NCBI RefSeq assembly: GCF_020131355.1
Contig: NZ_JAHLEL010000014.1
Coordinates: 124,001-188,000 of the forward strand
Reading direction: 5' to 3'
Origin: Pseudonocardia sp. ICBG1293
GTDB taxonomy: Bacteria > Actinomycetota > Actinomycetes > Mycobacteriales > Pseudonocardiaceae
Length of the DNA: 64,000 nucleotides
Shown in pieces: positions 56,751 through 64,000 of this stretch (positions within the stretch are counted from its first letter, which is position 1; each line of letters begins with the position of its first letter). A program made the position numbers and the translations under genes. The notes under the pieces are model-generated. The model was not told the origin of the DNA. It ran no database searches and saw only the letters and a program-made list of their open reading frames with translations.

Positions 56751-56772
56751 TTACGTGATTGCGATCGTCAAT

Positions 56773-56787
56773 GTTGCGGTCCGCAAC
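56773..56787. promoter_or_regulatory. Palindromic operator upstream of the MarR gene
   Basis: gttgcggtccgcaac, arms of 7 bases around one central base, between -33 and -19 of the predicted start. Shares GTTGC-N4-CGCAA with the asnB upstream box. Confidence 0.7.
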
Positions 56788-56792
56788 GTGTG

Positions 56793-56798
56793 TAGTCT
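56793..56798 (+). promoter_or_regulatory. -10 element for leaderless marR transcript
   Basis: tagtct, seven bases, then ATG 56806. Confidence 0.6.
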
Positions 56799-56805
56799 GC
56801 GAATC

Positions 56806-57315
56806 ATGACGGAACGTCCGATTGGCCCGATTGACGACGACGCAACCGTGGCGACCGGCGGTCTCGCCACGGCCACCCAGGACCCGCTGCACTCGCTGGA
56901 GAAGCAGATCACGCTGCTGGTCCGCCGCACCATGGAGGCGGTGTGGGCGCACGGGTACGGCACGAACGACGCCGTGGACCGCTACACCTACCCGGTCCTC
57001 ATGCTGCTCGACGACGAGGGCGCGCTCTCGCTCACCGCGCTGACCGGCAAGCTCGGCGTCTCCAAGCCCACCGCCAGCCGTCAGGTCTCCCGCCTGTCGC
57101 GGGCCGGTCTGGTCGACGTCTCCCCGCACGAGCGCGACCCCCGCTCGGTCAGCGTCACCCTGACCCCGGCCGGGCTGACCGCCCGGGAGCAGGTCCGCGA
57201 GGCGCGCCTGGCGCCGCTGCGCGAGGTCATCGCGCACTGGCCGACCCACGACCGCGACTCCCTGGCCGAGCTCCTCGACCGGTTCAACACCGACCTGGAC
57301 CTGTTCGTGCGCTGA
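56806..57315 (+). CDS. MarR family regulator, probably autoregulated and formerly adjacent to asnB
   Basis: 169 residues. Winged helix: YTYPVLMLLDDEGALSLTAL, LGVSKPTASRQVSRLSRAGL, wing DPRSVSVTLTPAG; dimer helices at both ends. ATG 56806 is the predicted leaderless start. The palindrome in its own promoter and the matching box at asnB suggest it represses both. In the ancestral order it would have been the divergent neighbour of asnB, before the TTA array inserted. Inducer unknown. Confidence 0.87.
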   Translation: MTERPIGPIDDDATVATGGLATATQDPLHSLEKQITLLVRRTMEAVWAHGYGTNDAVDRYTYPVLMLLDDEGALSLTALTGKLGVSKPTASRQVSRLSRAGLVDVSPHERDPRSVSVTLTPAGLTAREQVREARLAPLREVIAHWPTHDRDSLAELLDRFNTDLDLFVR

Positions 57316-57428
57316 GCCCGCTGCGCCGCACCGCACGAGCCCCCGTGCCCCCGCTGCTCCGCCGGGCAGCAGCCGGGTGATGCGATAGTGGGCAGTCCGG
57401 GTGGCCCGCACCCGGAGCGAGGTCGGGG

Positions 57429-59498
57429 GTGAGGACGGGCGTGGACGCGCTGGTGGCGCTCGTCGCCGGGGTGCTGGACGGCATCCGCGGGCTCGGGGTG
57501 CCCGACGTGTGCCCGGGGGACTGGGCGTGGTCGGTCACGGCGCTCGGCGTGCTGACCGGGCTGCTGCCCACCGCGGGCGCCGCACTCGTCGCGCTGCTGC
57601 GCCGGGGGATCGGCTCCGGCTCGTCGTCCGGCTACGGCTCGGCGGAGTCGGTCCTGCTGGCCGGGATCGGCGTGCTGTCGGCGGGGCTGCTCCCGCTGGC
57701 CGTGTTCGTCGGGGCCGGCGAGGTGTTCGGCCGCGCCACCGCCGGGGTGCCCGCCGTGCCCGGTCTGAGCGCGTCGACGACCTCGTCGATCCGGGTCGAG
57801 ACCTGCAGTGTCGTCGGGACCCAGAGCAGCTACCTGGGCCGCGGCACCGTCGCCGGGTCCATCGGCGGCGACGTCGTCACCTCGGTCACCTCCGTCGCGC
57901 TGCTCGGGATCGTGCCGCTGCTGGCGACCGTGCTGGTCGCGGTGCAGGCGCGCACCGCGCTGCGCCGCGGGCCGCGCTGGCCCGCCAAGTTCTTCTGGCT
58001 CCCGCTGTTCGCCCTGATCGTCCTGACCGGCACCGTCCCCGCGGGGACGGCCGAGCACCTGTGGGTCGGCATCCTCGGCGCGAGTCTGGTCGGGGTGCTC
58101 GTCGTGCCGCTGTTCCCCGCGCCGTCGCGGGCGACGGTCGAACGGATCCGCGCCGGGCGCGACGCCCCGCCGCGGCGCGCCGACCCGTCCGCGGCCGGCG
58201 CCACCGGGACCGGGTCGTCCCGGGCGGGGCGCGGTGGCAGCGGGGTCGCCCCGCAGGCCGGGGCCGCGGCGACGCCCAGCGTGGCCGAGCGGCTGGCCCA
58301 GCGGTTCTCCGCCCGCGAGGTGCCGGGCACCCTCGGCACCGACGGCACCGACGGCGGCCGCGGGCCGGTCCCGGTCGAGCGGTCCGCCCCCTATGCCGGG
58401 TTCACCGCGGTGCCCCGTCCGCCGGTGGGGTACGGCATGCCGCCGCCCGCCGCGTACGCCCCGGGCCCGGGTGGGCGCCCGCCCGGCGGGCCGCCGCCGT
58501 TCTCCGGTCTGGCCGCGCACCCCGCGGCCGGGCCGCCGCGGGGGCCGGCGTCGGGCGCCGCCCGCGGCCCGCTCCCGCCCCCCGCGGGACCGCCGCGCCG
58601 GCCGACCCTGGCTGCGCCGGTGGCGGGCGGGTCGCCCCGTGCGCCGCGGTTCCGGCTGCTGCGCCGGCTCGGGGCCGGGGGCTTCGGCAGGGTGTGGCTG
58701 GCCCACGACGCGCAGCGGGGACACACCGTCGCGGTCAAGTCCGCGCACGCCGCGGACCCCGAGACCGAGGAGCGGATCCGCCGGGAGGCCGCCGCGCTGG
58801 GCGCGCTGCGCCACCCGTGCTGCGTCCAGATCTACGACCTGCTGCACGCCTCCTCCGACCCCGGGCTGCAGGGCATGGACGGGCTGGTCATCGTCATGCA
58901 GTACGTCGACGGGATGTCGCTGGGCCAGCTCGTCGGCGAGCAGGGACCGGTCGACGACATCTCCGCGGCCCGCATCTGGACCGGCATCGCCGGGGCGCTG
59001 CACACCGCGCACCGCGCCGGGGTCCTGCACCGCGACATCAAGCCGGGCAACATCGTCGTCGACCCGCAGGGGCACCCGCATCTGATCGACTTCGGGATCG
59101 CGCGCAAGCAGGGCGACTCCACCCTGACCCAGACCGGCTACGTGCTCGGCACGCCGGACTACCTGGCTCCGGAGGCCGCGGCCGGCAAGCCCGCCTCACC
59201 GGCCTCGGACGCCTGGCAGCTCGCGGCCGCGGTGTCGTTCGCACTGAGCGGGCACCCCCCGCGCGGCGAGTCCGCCGACGCCGTCGCCGGGCTGCGGGCC
59301 GCCGCGGCGGGGGCGAAGCTGACCCACCTGCCCGGTCGCACCGCGCACCTGGCGCTGCTCAAGCAGGCGATGCGCACCGAGCCGCACCGTCGCCCCGACC
59401 TGCCGACGGTGCAGGGCAAGCTCGACGGCTGGCTGCGCCGTCACGGACACCGCACCGACGGTCCGGTCACGGCGATGCTCGAGTACCGCCGGGGCTGA
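57429..59498 (+). CDS. Ser/Thr protein kinase with N-terminal membrane domain
   Basis: 689 residues. Four to five hydrophobic segments occupy residues 1-230, then a ~170-residue Pro/Gly/Ala-rich linker and a C-terminal Hanks-type kinase: P-loop GAGGFGRVW from 415, Lys437 in VAVKS, catalytic Asp536 in HRDIKPGN, DFG at 554-556, activation segment GTPDYLAPE. Most actinobacterial Pkn kinases have the kinase first and one membrane helix after it, so this order is reversed. GTG 57429 or 57441. Substrates unknown; GarA lies 38 kb away in the same window. Confidence 0.85.
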   Translation: MRTGVDALVALVAGVLDGIRGLGVPDVCPGDWAWSVTALGVLTGLLPTAGAALVALLRRGIGSGSSSGYGSAESVLLAGIGVLSAGLLPLAVFVGAGEVFGRATAGVPAVPGLSASTTSSIRVETCSVVGTQSSYLGRGTVAGSIGGDVVTSVTSVALLGIVPLLATVLVAVQARTALRRGPRWPAKFFWLPLFALIVLTGTVPAGTAEHLWVGILGASLVGVLVVPLFPAPSRATVERIRAGRDAPPRRADPSAAGATGTGSSRAGRGGSGVAPQAGAAATPSVAERLAQRFSAREVPGTLGTDGTDGGRGPVPVERSAPYAGFTAVPRPPVGYGMPPPAAYAPGPGGRPPGGPPPFSGLAAHPAAGPPRGPASGAARGPLPPPAGPPRRPTLAAPVAGGSPRAPRFRLLRRLGAGGFGRVWLAHDAQRGHTVAVKSAHAADPETEERIRREAAALGALRHPCCVQIYDLLHASSDPGLQGMDGLVIVMQYVDGMSLGQLVGEQGPVDDISAARIWTGIAGALHTAHRAGVLHRDIKPGNIVVDPQGHPHLIDFGIARKQGDSTLTQTGYVLGTPDYLAPEAAAGKPASPASDAWQLAAAVSFALSGHPPRGESADAVAGLRAAAAGAKLTHLPGRTAHLALLKQAMRTEPHRRPDLPTVQGKLDGWLRRHGHRTDGPVTAMLEYRRG

Positions 59499-59548
59499 CG
59501 GCCCGGCAGGTGGCGGGCGTCCGGACCGGGACCGGGCGGGGGACCGCC

Positions 59549-60289
59549 TCAGAGCCAGGCCTGGACGAACAGCCGCACCGCCAGGCCGAGCCCCGCGACG
59601 GCGATGCCGATCCGGACCAGGCGCGCCGGGAGCCGGCGGGCCACCGCCGGGCCGAGCCACCCGCCGAGGAGCAGGCCCAGGGCCAGCGCGGGCACCGCGG
59701 CCCACGCGACGTCGCCGAACACCGTGAACCCGACGGCGGCGACGGCGTTGGCCGCCCAGCTCAGCACGTTCTTGAGGGCATTGGCCCGCAGCAGCGTCGC
59801 GCCGGGCAGCGACAGCGTGAGCGCCAGCATCATCACCCCGGCCGCGGCACCGAAGTACCCGGCGTAGACGGCGACACCGAACACCCCCAGCGCGACGACG
59901 GGACCGGGCGGCCGGGACCCGGCCGCCGGCCGGGGCGGGCGCAGGAGCAGCACCGCCGCGGCGGCGACGAGGAACGGCACCAGCCGCTCGAAGCCGCCTG
60001 CCGGGGTCAGGAGCAGCAGCCCGGCACCGGCCGCACCTCCGAGCAGCGCCGGGCCGAGCCAGCGCCGCAGCTGCGGCCCGGCGCCGCGCAGCTCCGGGCG
60101 CGACCCGGCGACCGCCCCCGCACCCTGGAACAGCATGCAGACGGTGTTGGTGATGTTCGCCGTGGTCGCGGGCAGGCCGACGGCCAGCAGCGCAGGGTAG
60201 GAGAACAGCGACGCGAGCCCGGCGACGGCGCCGACCAGGCCGGCGGCGATACCGGCGCCGAACAGCGTGAGCAGCTGCCACGGGGTCAT
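59549..60289 (-). CDS. TauE/SafE-type sulfite exporter family permease
   Basis: 246 residues, seven to eight hydrophobic segments. GIAAGLVGAVAGLASLFSYPAL and GVAVYAGYFGAAAGVMMLALTL are the paired inverted TauE motifs. The family moves sulfite, sulfoacetate or other organic anions; the substrate here is unknown. ATG 60289 is chosen; GTG 60316 in frame is possible. A minus-strand tagggt (60326-60321) gives a short leader. Confidence 0.85.
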   Translation of the reverse strand: MTPWQLLTLFGAGIAAGLVGAVAGLASLFSYPALLAVGLPATTANITNTVCMLFQGAGAVAGSRPELRGAGPQLRRWLGPALLGGAAGAGLLLLTPAGGFERLVPFLVAAAAVLLLRPPRPAAGSRPPGPVVALGVFGVAVYAGYFGAAAGVMMLALTLSLPGATLLRANALKNVLSWAANAVAAVGFTVFGDVAWAAVPALALGLLLGGWLGPAVARRLPARLVRIGIAVAGLGLAVRLFVQAWL

Positions 60290-60403
60290 CGGCGGGGCAT
60301 GTCGTTGTCGATGCACAGGACCCTACCCGGCGTCCGGGGAGGGGCACGGACACGCCACACTGGCGCCGACGGCGTCGCGACGAGGGTCGGATCGGGAGGC
60401 ACG

Positions 60404-61009
60404 GTGGTCGGTCCGCGTGCGGCCGGGGCGGGTGCCGCCCTGCTGGTCCTGCTCGCCGGCTGCGGCCCCGCGGGCCCGCCGTCCCCGGTCCTGCCGAGCC
60501 CGGACCCGGCCGCGGTCGCGTCGGCGCCGCCCCCGGCGCCGGTGGCCGCGCCGCCCGGCCCGGGCGTCCCGGCCGATGAGCGCGCCCCGGCCGGTCCGTG
60601 CACCGGGGACACCCTCGACGTGTCGGCCACCGCACCCCGCGTCGAGGGCCCGGCCGCGGTCTCGGACCTGGTTTTCCGCAACAGCGGCGGCGCCGTCTGC
60701 GTGCTCGACGGCTATCCGGGCGTGGCGTTCGTCGCGGGCAACGAGGGCACCCGGGTCGGGCCCCGGGCAGCGATCGACGGGCCCCGTGCCCGGGTGGTCC
60801 TGGCCCCCGGCGCCGCGGCGACCGCGCGGCTGCGGGTGCGGACGGCGGCGTCGTACCCGGACGCCGAGTGCGTCCCGGCGCAGGCACGGGGGATGCGGGT
60901 CGCCCCGCCCGGCGGGAGCGGCGGGAGGTTCGTGCCGCGCCCCGGCCCGGTCTGTTCCGCGACCCCGGAGCCGCCGCAGGCCACGGTGGGCTCGGTCGTC
61001 GCCCGGTAG
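60404..61009 (+). CDS. DUF4232 lipoprotein (paralogue)
   Basis: 201 residues. Signal peptide with lipobox VLLAGC (Cys near 22), Pro/Ala linker, then DUF4232 with the Cys pattern CTGD, CVLDGYPGVAFVAG, ECVPAQARGMRVAPP, CSATPE. Same architecture as the protein at 38235 (compare CVVRGFPGVSYVGG). GTG 60404 after gggagg. Divergent from the TauE gene, convergent with the PucR gene. Confidence 0.84.
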   Translation: MVGPRAAGAGAALLVLLAGCGPAGPPSPVLPSPDPAAVASAPPPAPVAAPPGPGVPADERAPAGPCTGDTLDVSATAPRVEGPAAVSDLVFRNSGGAVCVLDGYPGVAFVAGNEGTRVGPRAAIDGPRARVVLAPGAAATARLRVRTAASYPDAECVPAQARGMRVAPPGGSGGRFVPRPGPVCSATPEPPQATVGSVVAR

Positions 61010-61025
61010 CGCGTCCCGGGTCGCC

Positions 61026-62525
61026 TCAGGAGGGGGCGGTGGCGTGCAGGGCGAACCACAGCTCGGCACGGACGCCGGGGGAGTCGAGGTCACGCTCCAG
61101 CAGCGCCGCGGCCCGGGTGATGCGGGCCCGCAGCGTGTGCCGGTGCACCCCGAGCCGGGCGGCGGCCGGGTCCCACTGCCCGTGGTGGGCCAGCCACTCC
61201 CGCAGCGAGGCGACCAGGTCGCCGCGCCGCTCGGCGTCGTGGCGGAGCAGCGGGCCGAGCACGGCGTCGGCGAAGGCGAGGGCGTCCTCGGGGCGCACCA
61301 GCGAGGCGAGCCCGCTCCCGGCCAGGTCGGCGAAGTGCAGCACCGCCCGGTCGCGCCGCTCGGCGGCGTCGAGGGCCCGGCCCGCCTCGCGCAGGGCGCG
61401 TCCCAGGTCGCCGACCGGCGCCGAGGTGGACACCCCGGCCCGGACCCCGCGCACCCGCCCGGCGACCTCGAGCACCGCGGGCACCGACCCCACGCCGACG
61501 ACCGCCGCCACCTGCCCGTCGAGCTCGGTGTGGAAGGCGACCCCGGCGGCCCGTTCCAGGGCGTCGAGCAGCACGTCCGGTGGCGCGCCGGTGGTCCGCC
61601 CGCCCAGCGCGACGGCGACCAGGTCCCCGGCGGGCAGCGGTCCCCAGGTCTCGGCGAGCACGTCCTCGGCGCCGCAGCCGGGCAGCGTGGCCAGGGCGCG
61701 GAGCACCGCGGTCCGTACCCGGCGCTCGGCCCGCCCGGCCGCGGCGCTGCGCGCGTGGGCGAGGGTCAGCACCGACACCGCCGACCCGATGAGCTGGCGG
61801 TCGACCGGGGTGAACCGCCGGTCCCGCCCGACGACGAGCACCGCGGGCCCGATCAGGCGGACCGGCTGGAGCACGACCTGGCCGTCGCCGGCGGCGACGG
61901 TCACGCTGGACGGGCCGGGGTGCTCCCGGACCCGGTCGATCTCGGCGCCCAGCACCACCGCCCGTCGCGCCGCCGCGGCGGGCGCGGACCGGCGCACCCG
62001 GCCGTCGGGGTCGGAGATGAGGGCCCAGGCGCCGAGCCGTTCGGTGAGCCGGTCGAGGACCCGGGCGGTCCCGGTGTCCGGGTCCTCGCCCAGCGCGGCG
62101 GCGGTCAACACCCGCTGCGCCTCGTCGGTGCGCACCACCTCGGCGTAGCGGTCGGCGGCGCGGGCCTCCGCGACGGCCTTGGTGAGCGCGAGGAACGGCG
62201 TGCGCTCGGGGACCTCCAGCAGCGCCAGTCCGGCCCGCGTGCACGCCTCGCGCAGCGCGGGGAGCAGCTCGTCGTGTCCCAGCCCGCAGCCGAACCCGAG
62301 CCCGGCCAGGCCGTGCGCGACCAGCCGGGCCACGTACCCGGCCGGGTCGGGCGCCGGCCCGAGCCCGGTGGTCAGCAGCAGCTCGTCGCCGTCGAGGTAG
62401 GGCGTCGGATCGGACAGTTCGCTCGAATGCACCCATGTGAGCGCGCGATCCTGATCCGCGGACGGACACGCGAGCCGCAGTCCGAGGCTGCGGGTCGCAC
62501 AGAGCGTGCGCAGTGTCAGCGCCAT
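61026..62525 (-). CDS. PucR family transcriptional regulator
   Basis: 499 residues. N-terminal PucR ligand domain (VHSSELSDPTPYLDGDELLL, LVAHGLAGLGFGCG), a central GGDEF-like/CdaR region, and a C-terminal PucR_HTH (WLAHHGQWDPAAARLGVHRH-TLRARI). Such regulators control purine or other N-compound catabolism. ATG 62525. Divergent from a molybdenum hydroxylase gene 122 bases away, which it probably controls; the spacer holds the palindrome gtccggac near 62571. Confidence 0.85.
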   Translation of the reverse strand: MALTLRTLCATRSLGLRLACPSADQDRALTWVHSSELSDPTPYLDGDELLLTTGLGPAPDPAGYVARLVAHGLAGLGFGCGLGHDELLPALREACTRAGLALLEVPERTPFLALTKAVAEARAADRYAEVVRTDEAQRVLTAAALGEDPDTGTARVLDRLTERLGAWALISDPDGRVRRSAPAAAARRAVVLGAEIDRVREHPGPSSVTVAAGDGQVVLQPVRLIGPAVLVVGRDRRFTPVDRQLIGSAVSVLTLAHARSAAAGRAERRVRTAVLRALATLPGCGAEDVLAETWGPLPAGDLVAVALGGRTTGAPPDVLLDALERAAGVAFHTELDGQVAAVVGVGSVPAVLEVAGRVRGVRAGVSTSAPVGDLGRALREAGRALDAAERRDRAVLHFADLAGSGLASLVRPEDALAFADAVLGPLLRHDAERRGDLVASLREWLAHHGQWDPAAARLGVHRHTLRARITRAAALLERDLDSPGVRAELWFALHATAPS

Positions 62526-62647
62526 CGGACCCCCTGCCGGACCGTCAGGTTCCGGTCATCGAAGTGGACAGTCCGGACACTACCGCGGCGGGGTGTTCCC
62601 GATCACGCTGTCCGGCACGGACCGCAGTCGTCGTCGGAAGGAGCGCA

Positions 62648-64000
62648 GTGACCGCCACGCAGGAGACCGGTACCGCCGCGGCACCGTGGGTGGGGGCCCG
62701 CATGCAGCGCAAGGAGGACCAGGCGCTGCTCACCGGCCGGGCCACCTGGACCGACGACATCACCCCACCCGGCACCCTGCACATGGTCGTGGTGCGCAGC
62801 CCGCTGCCGCACGCCCGGATCGTCGGCATCGACACCGCGGCCGCGGCGGCGGTCCCCGGGGTGCGCGCGGTGCTGACCGCCGCCGACGTCGACGACGAGT
62901 TCCTCGCCGGCATCCCGTGCGGCTGGCCGGTCACCGAGGACATCCGCATCCCCGACCACCGCCCGCTCGCCCGCGACGAGGTGAACCACGTCGGCGACGG
63001 CGTCGCGGTCGTGCTCGCCACCGGTGCCGCGGCCGCCCGCGACGGCGCCGACCTGGTGGACGTCGAGTACGCCGAGCTGCCCGCCGTGGTCGACATGGCC
63101 GACGCGCTCGCCGACGGTGCCCCGGTCGTGCACGCGGAGATGGGCACCAACCACTGCTACACCTGGCCGCTGGCGACCGGCGACGTCGACACCGCCTTCG
63201 CCGACGCCGAGGTGGTCGTGTCCGGGCGCTACCTGCAGCAGCGGGTGGTCCCCTCACCGATGGAGCCGCGCGCGGTGGTGTGCGTGCCGGACCAGGTCGG
63301 CGCGGGCTTCACCGTCTACACCGCGACCCAGGTACCGCACTTCGTGCGCGACATCCTCGCCGCGGTCACCGGCATCCCGGACACCCGGATCCGGGTCGTC
63401 GCCCCGGACGTCGGCGGCGGGTTCGGCGCGAAGCTCAACGTCTACGCCGAGGAGTTCCTCGCACTGGTGCTCGCCCGGCGGCTCGGGGTCCCGGTGAAGT
63501 GGACCGAGACCCGCTCGGAGCACCACCAGGCCACCACGCACGGCCGCGGCCAGATCCAGGACGTCTCCGTCGCCGCCACCCGCGACGGGAAGATCCTCGC
63601 GATGCGCGTCGAGCTGCTCGCCGACATGGGCGCCTACCTGCAGCTGCTCACCCCCGGCATCGCCGTGTTCGGCGCCTTCACCTTCTGCGGGCTCTACGAC
63701 TTCGGGCACTACTCCTTCACCGCGAAGGGCGTGTTCACCAACCTCACCCCCACCGACGCCTACCGCGGCGCCGGGCGCTCGGAGGCCGCCTACGGCCACG
63801 AGCGGATCATGGACGACCTCGCCCGCGAGCTGGGGATGGACGCGGCCGAGGTGCGGCTGCGCAACCTGCACCCGAAGTTCCTGGAGCCGCGCACCGTCCC
63901 GTCCGGGGTGCAGTACGACTCCGGGGACTACGAGACCTGCATGCGCCGGGCGATGGAGCTGGTCGGCTACGACGAGCTGCGCGCCGAGCAGGCCCGCCGG
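62648..64000 (+). CDS. Xanthine dehydrogenase family molybdopterin-binding subunit, CoxL form II-like (3' end outside window)
   Basis: At least 451 residues; the frame runs off the window. GARMQRKEDQALLTGRATWTDD begins the aldehyde oxidase a/b hammerhead domain, followed by the molybdopterin-binding region with APDVGGGFGAKLNVYAEE. The active-site loop reads AYRGAGRSEA, the signature of form II CoxL-like hydroxylases; true aerobic CO dehydrogenases have AYxCSFR. The substrate is therefore probably not CO. GTG 62648 has ggaaggag upstream. FAD and 2Fe-2S subunits would be expected downstream, beyond the window. Confidence 0.85.
   Translation, partial: MTATQETGTAAAPWVGARMQRKEDQALLTGRATWTDDITPPGTLHMVVVRSPLPHARIVGIDTAAAAAVPGVRAVLTAADVDDEFLAGIPCGWPVTEDIRIPDHRPLARDEVNHVGDGVAVVLATGAAAARDGADLVDVEYAELPAVVDMADALADGAPVVHAEMGTNHCYTWPLATGDVDTAFADAEVVVSGRYLQQRVVPSPMEPRAVVCVPDQVGAGFTVYTATQVPHFVRDILAAVTGIPDTRIRVVAPDVGGGFGAKLNVYAEEFLALVLARRLGVPVKWTETRSEHHQATTHGRGQIQDVSVAATRDGKILAMRVELLADMGAYLQLLTPGIAVFGAFTFCGLYDFGHYSFTAKGVFTNLTPTDAYRGAGRSEAAYGHERIMDDLARELGMDAAEVRLRNLHPKFLEPRTVPSGVQYDSGDYETCMRRAMELVGYDELRAEQARR

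Larger units (their letters stand above)
51419..56753. mobile_element. Array of five mobile elements separated by single TTA trinucleotides
   Basis: TTA occurs at 51419, 51543, 52527, 54132, 55740 and 56751. Between consecutive TTAs lies one complete element with its own terminal inverted repeats, with no extra base. Removing the array leaves one TTA between ...gatcggc and cgtgattg... in the asnB-marR intergenic region. Confidence 0.88.

Noticed and set aside
51419..56753. Array as one composite transposon
   Set aside because: The elements have different terminal repeats and transposase types and there is no cargo other than the IS-internal passenger; separate insertions into TTA explain it better.

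Overview
The window is very GC-rich DNA, uses GTG start codons very often and packs genes tightly with 4-base GTGA/ATGA overlaps. This, an F420-dependent glucose-6-phosphate dehydrogenase, and a pgsA-like/gcvH/garA/bifunctional nuclease/MerR/gcvP locus collinear with Mycobacterium tuberculosis Rv1822-Rv1832 point to an actinobacterium. A member of the Pseudonocardiaceae is the most likely source, but this is inference. I saw no rRNA, tRNA or CRISPR array.

Layout. 1-6.7 kb: the end of a LytS-like kinase with a degenerate ATPase part and a 15-base tandem repeat, a beta-phosphoglucomutase/GH65 phosphorylase pair, and a HelD-type RNA polymerase recycling helicase. 6.7-7.7 kb: a frameshifted IS5-family element placed in a CTAG that held the stop codons of two convergent genes. 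7.7-14.4 kb: esterase, DinB-like protein, PuuD-like hydrolase/recQ, then fgd and a crotonase. 14.4-18.2 kb: a SARP-like regulator, a MEDS-STAS/MEDS-ATPase signalling pair and an OsmC protein. 18.3-25.4 kb: the conserved glycine-cleavage/GarA locus, including a tandem glycine riboswitch before gcvP. 25.4-27.6 kb: CLC channel and PrsW protease. 27.6-32.7 kb: a shikimate/quinate-type catabolic module (QuiC-like dehydratase, shikimate dehydrogenase, TetR regulator, MHS transporter) tied together by a repeated operator. 32.7-37 kb: LysR regulator divergent from an AtuA-like (DUF1446)/CoA-transferase operon. 37-49.2 kb: DUF368 lipid carrier translocase, lipoprotein, orphan ABC-class ATPase, SDR, a Cys-rich mini-protein, two CNNM/CorC proteins, coaA behind a predicted leaderless mini-ORF, M20 peptidase, MarR regulator, DUF427 protein. 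49.3-57.3 kb: asnB and a MarR gene, now separated by a 5.3-kb array of five mobile elements. 57.4-64 kb: a membrane Ser/Thr kinase, TauE/SafE permease, a second DUF4232 lipoprotein, PucR regulator and the start of a form-II CoxL-type molybdenum hydroxylase.

The most striking structure is 51419-56753. Five different elements (a 121-bp MITE, two IS5-type elements, one IS5-type element with a pRiA4b ORF-3 passenger, one IS4/IS701-like element) lie end to end. Exactly one TTA separates each from the next, and the same TTA closes both outer ends. If the array is removed, asnB and the MarR gene become divergent neighbours, and both promoters carry the same GTTGC-N4-CGCAA operator. This suggests an ancestral regulator/target pair that was physically split by repeated insertion into one trinucleotide.

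Many genes here have a TAnnnT -10 element 6-7 bases before an RTG start, the signature of leaderless transcripts (18301, 19076, 33715, 47853, 56806; a 34-codon mini-ORF at 45568 with 8-base spacing).
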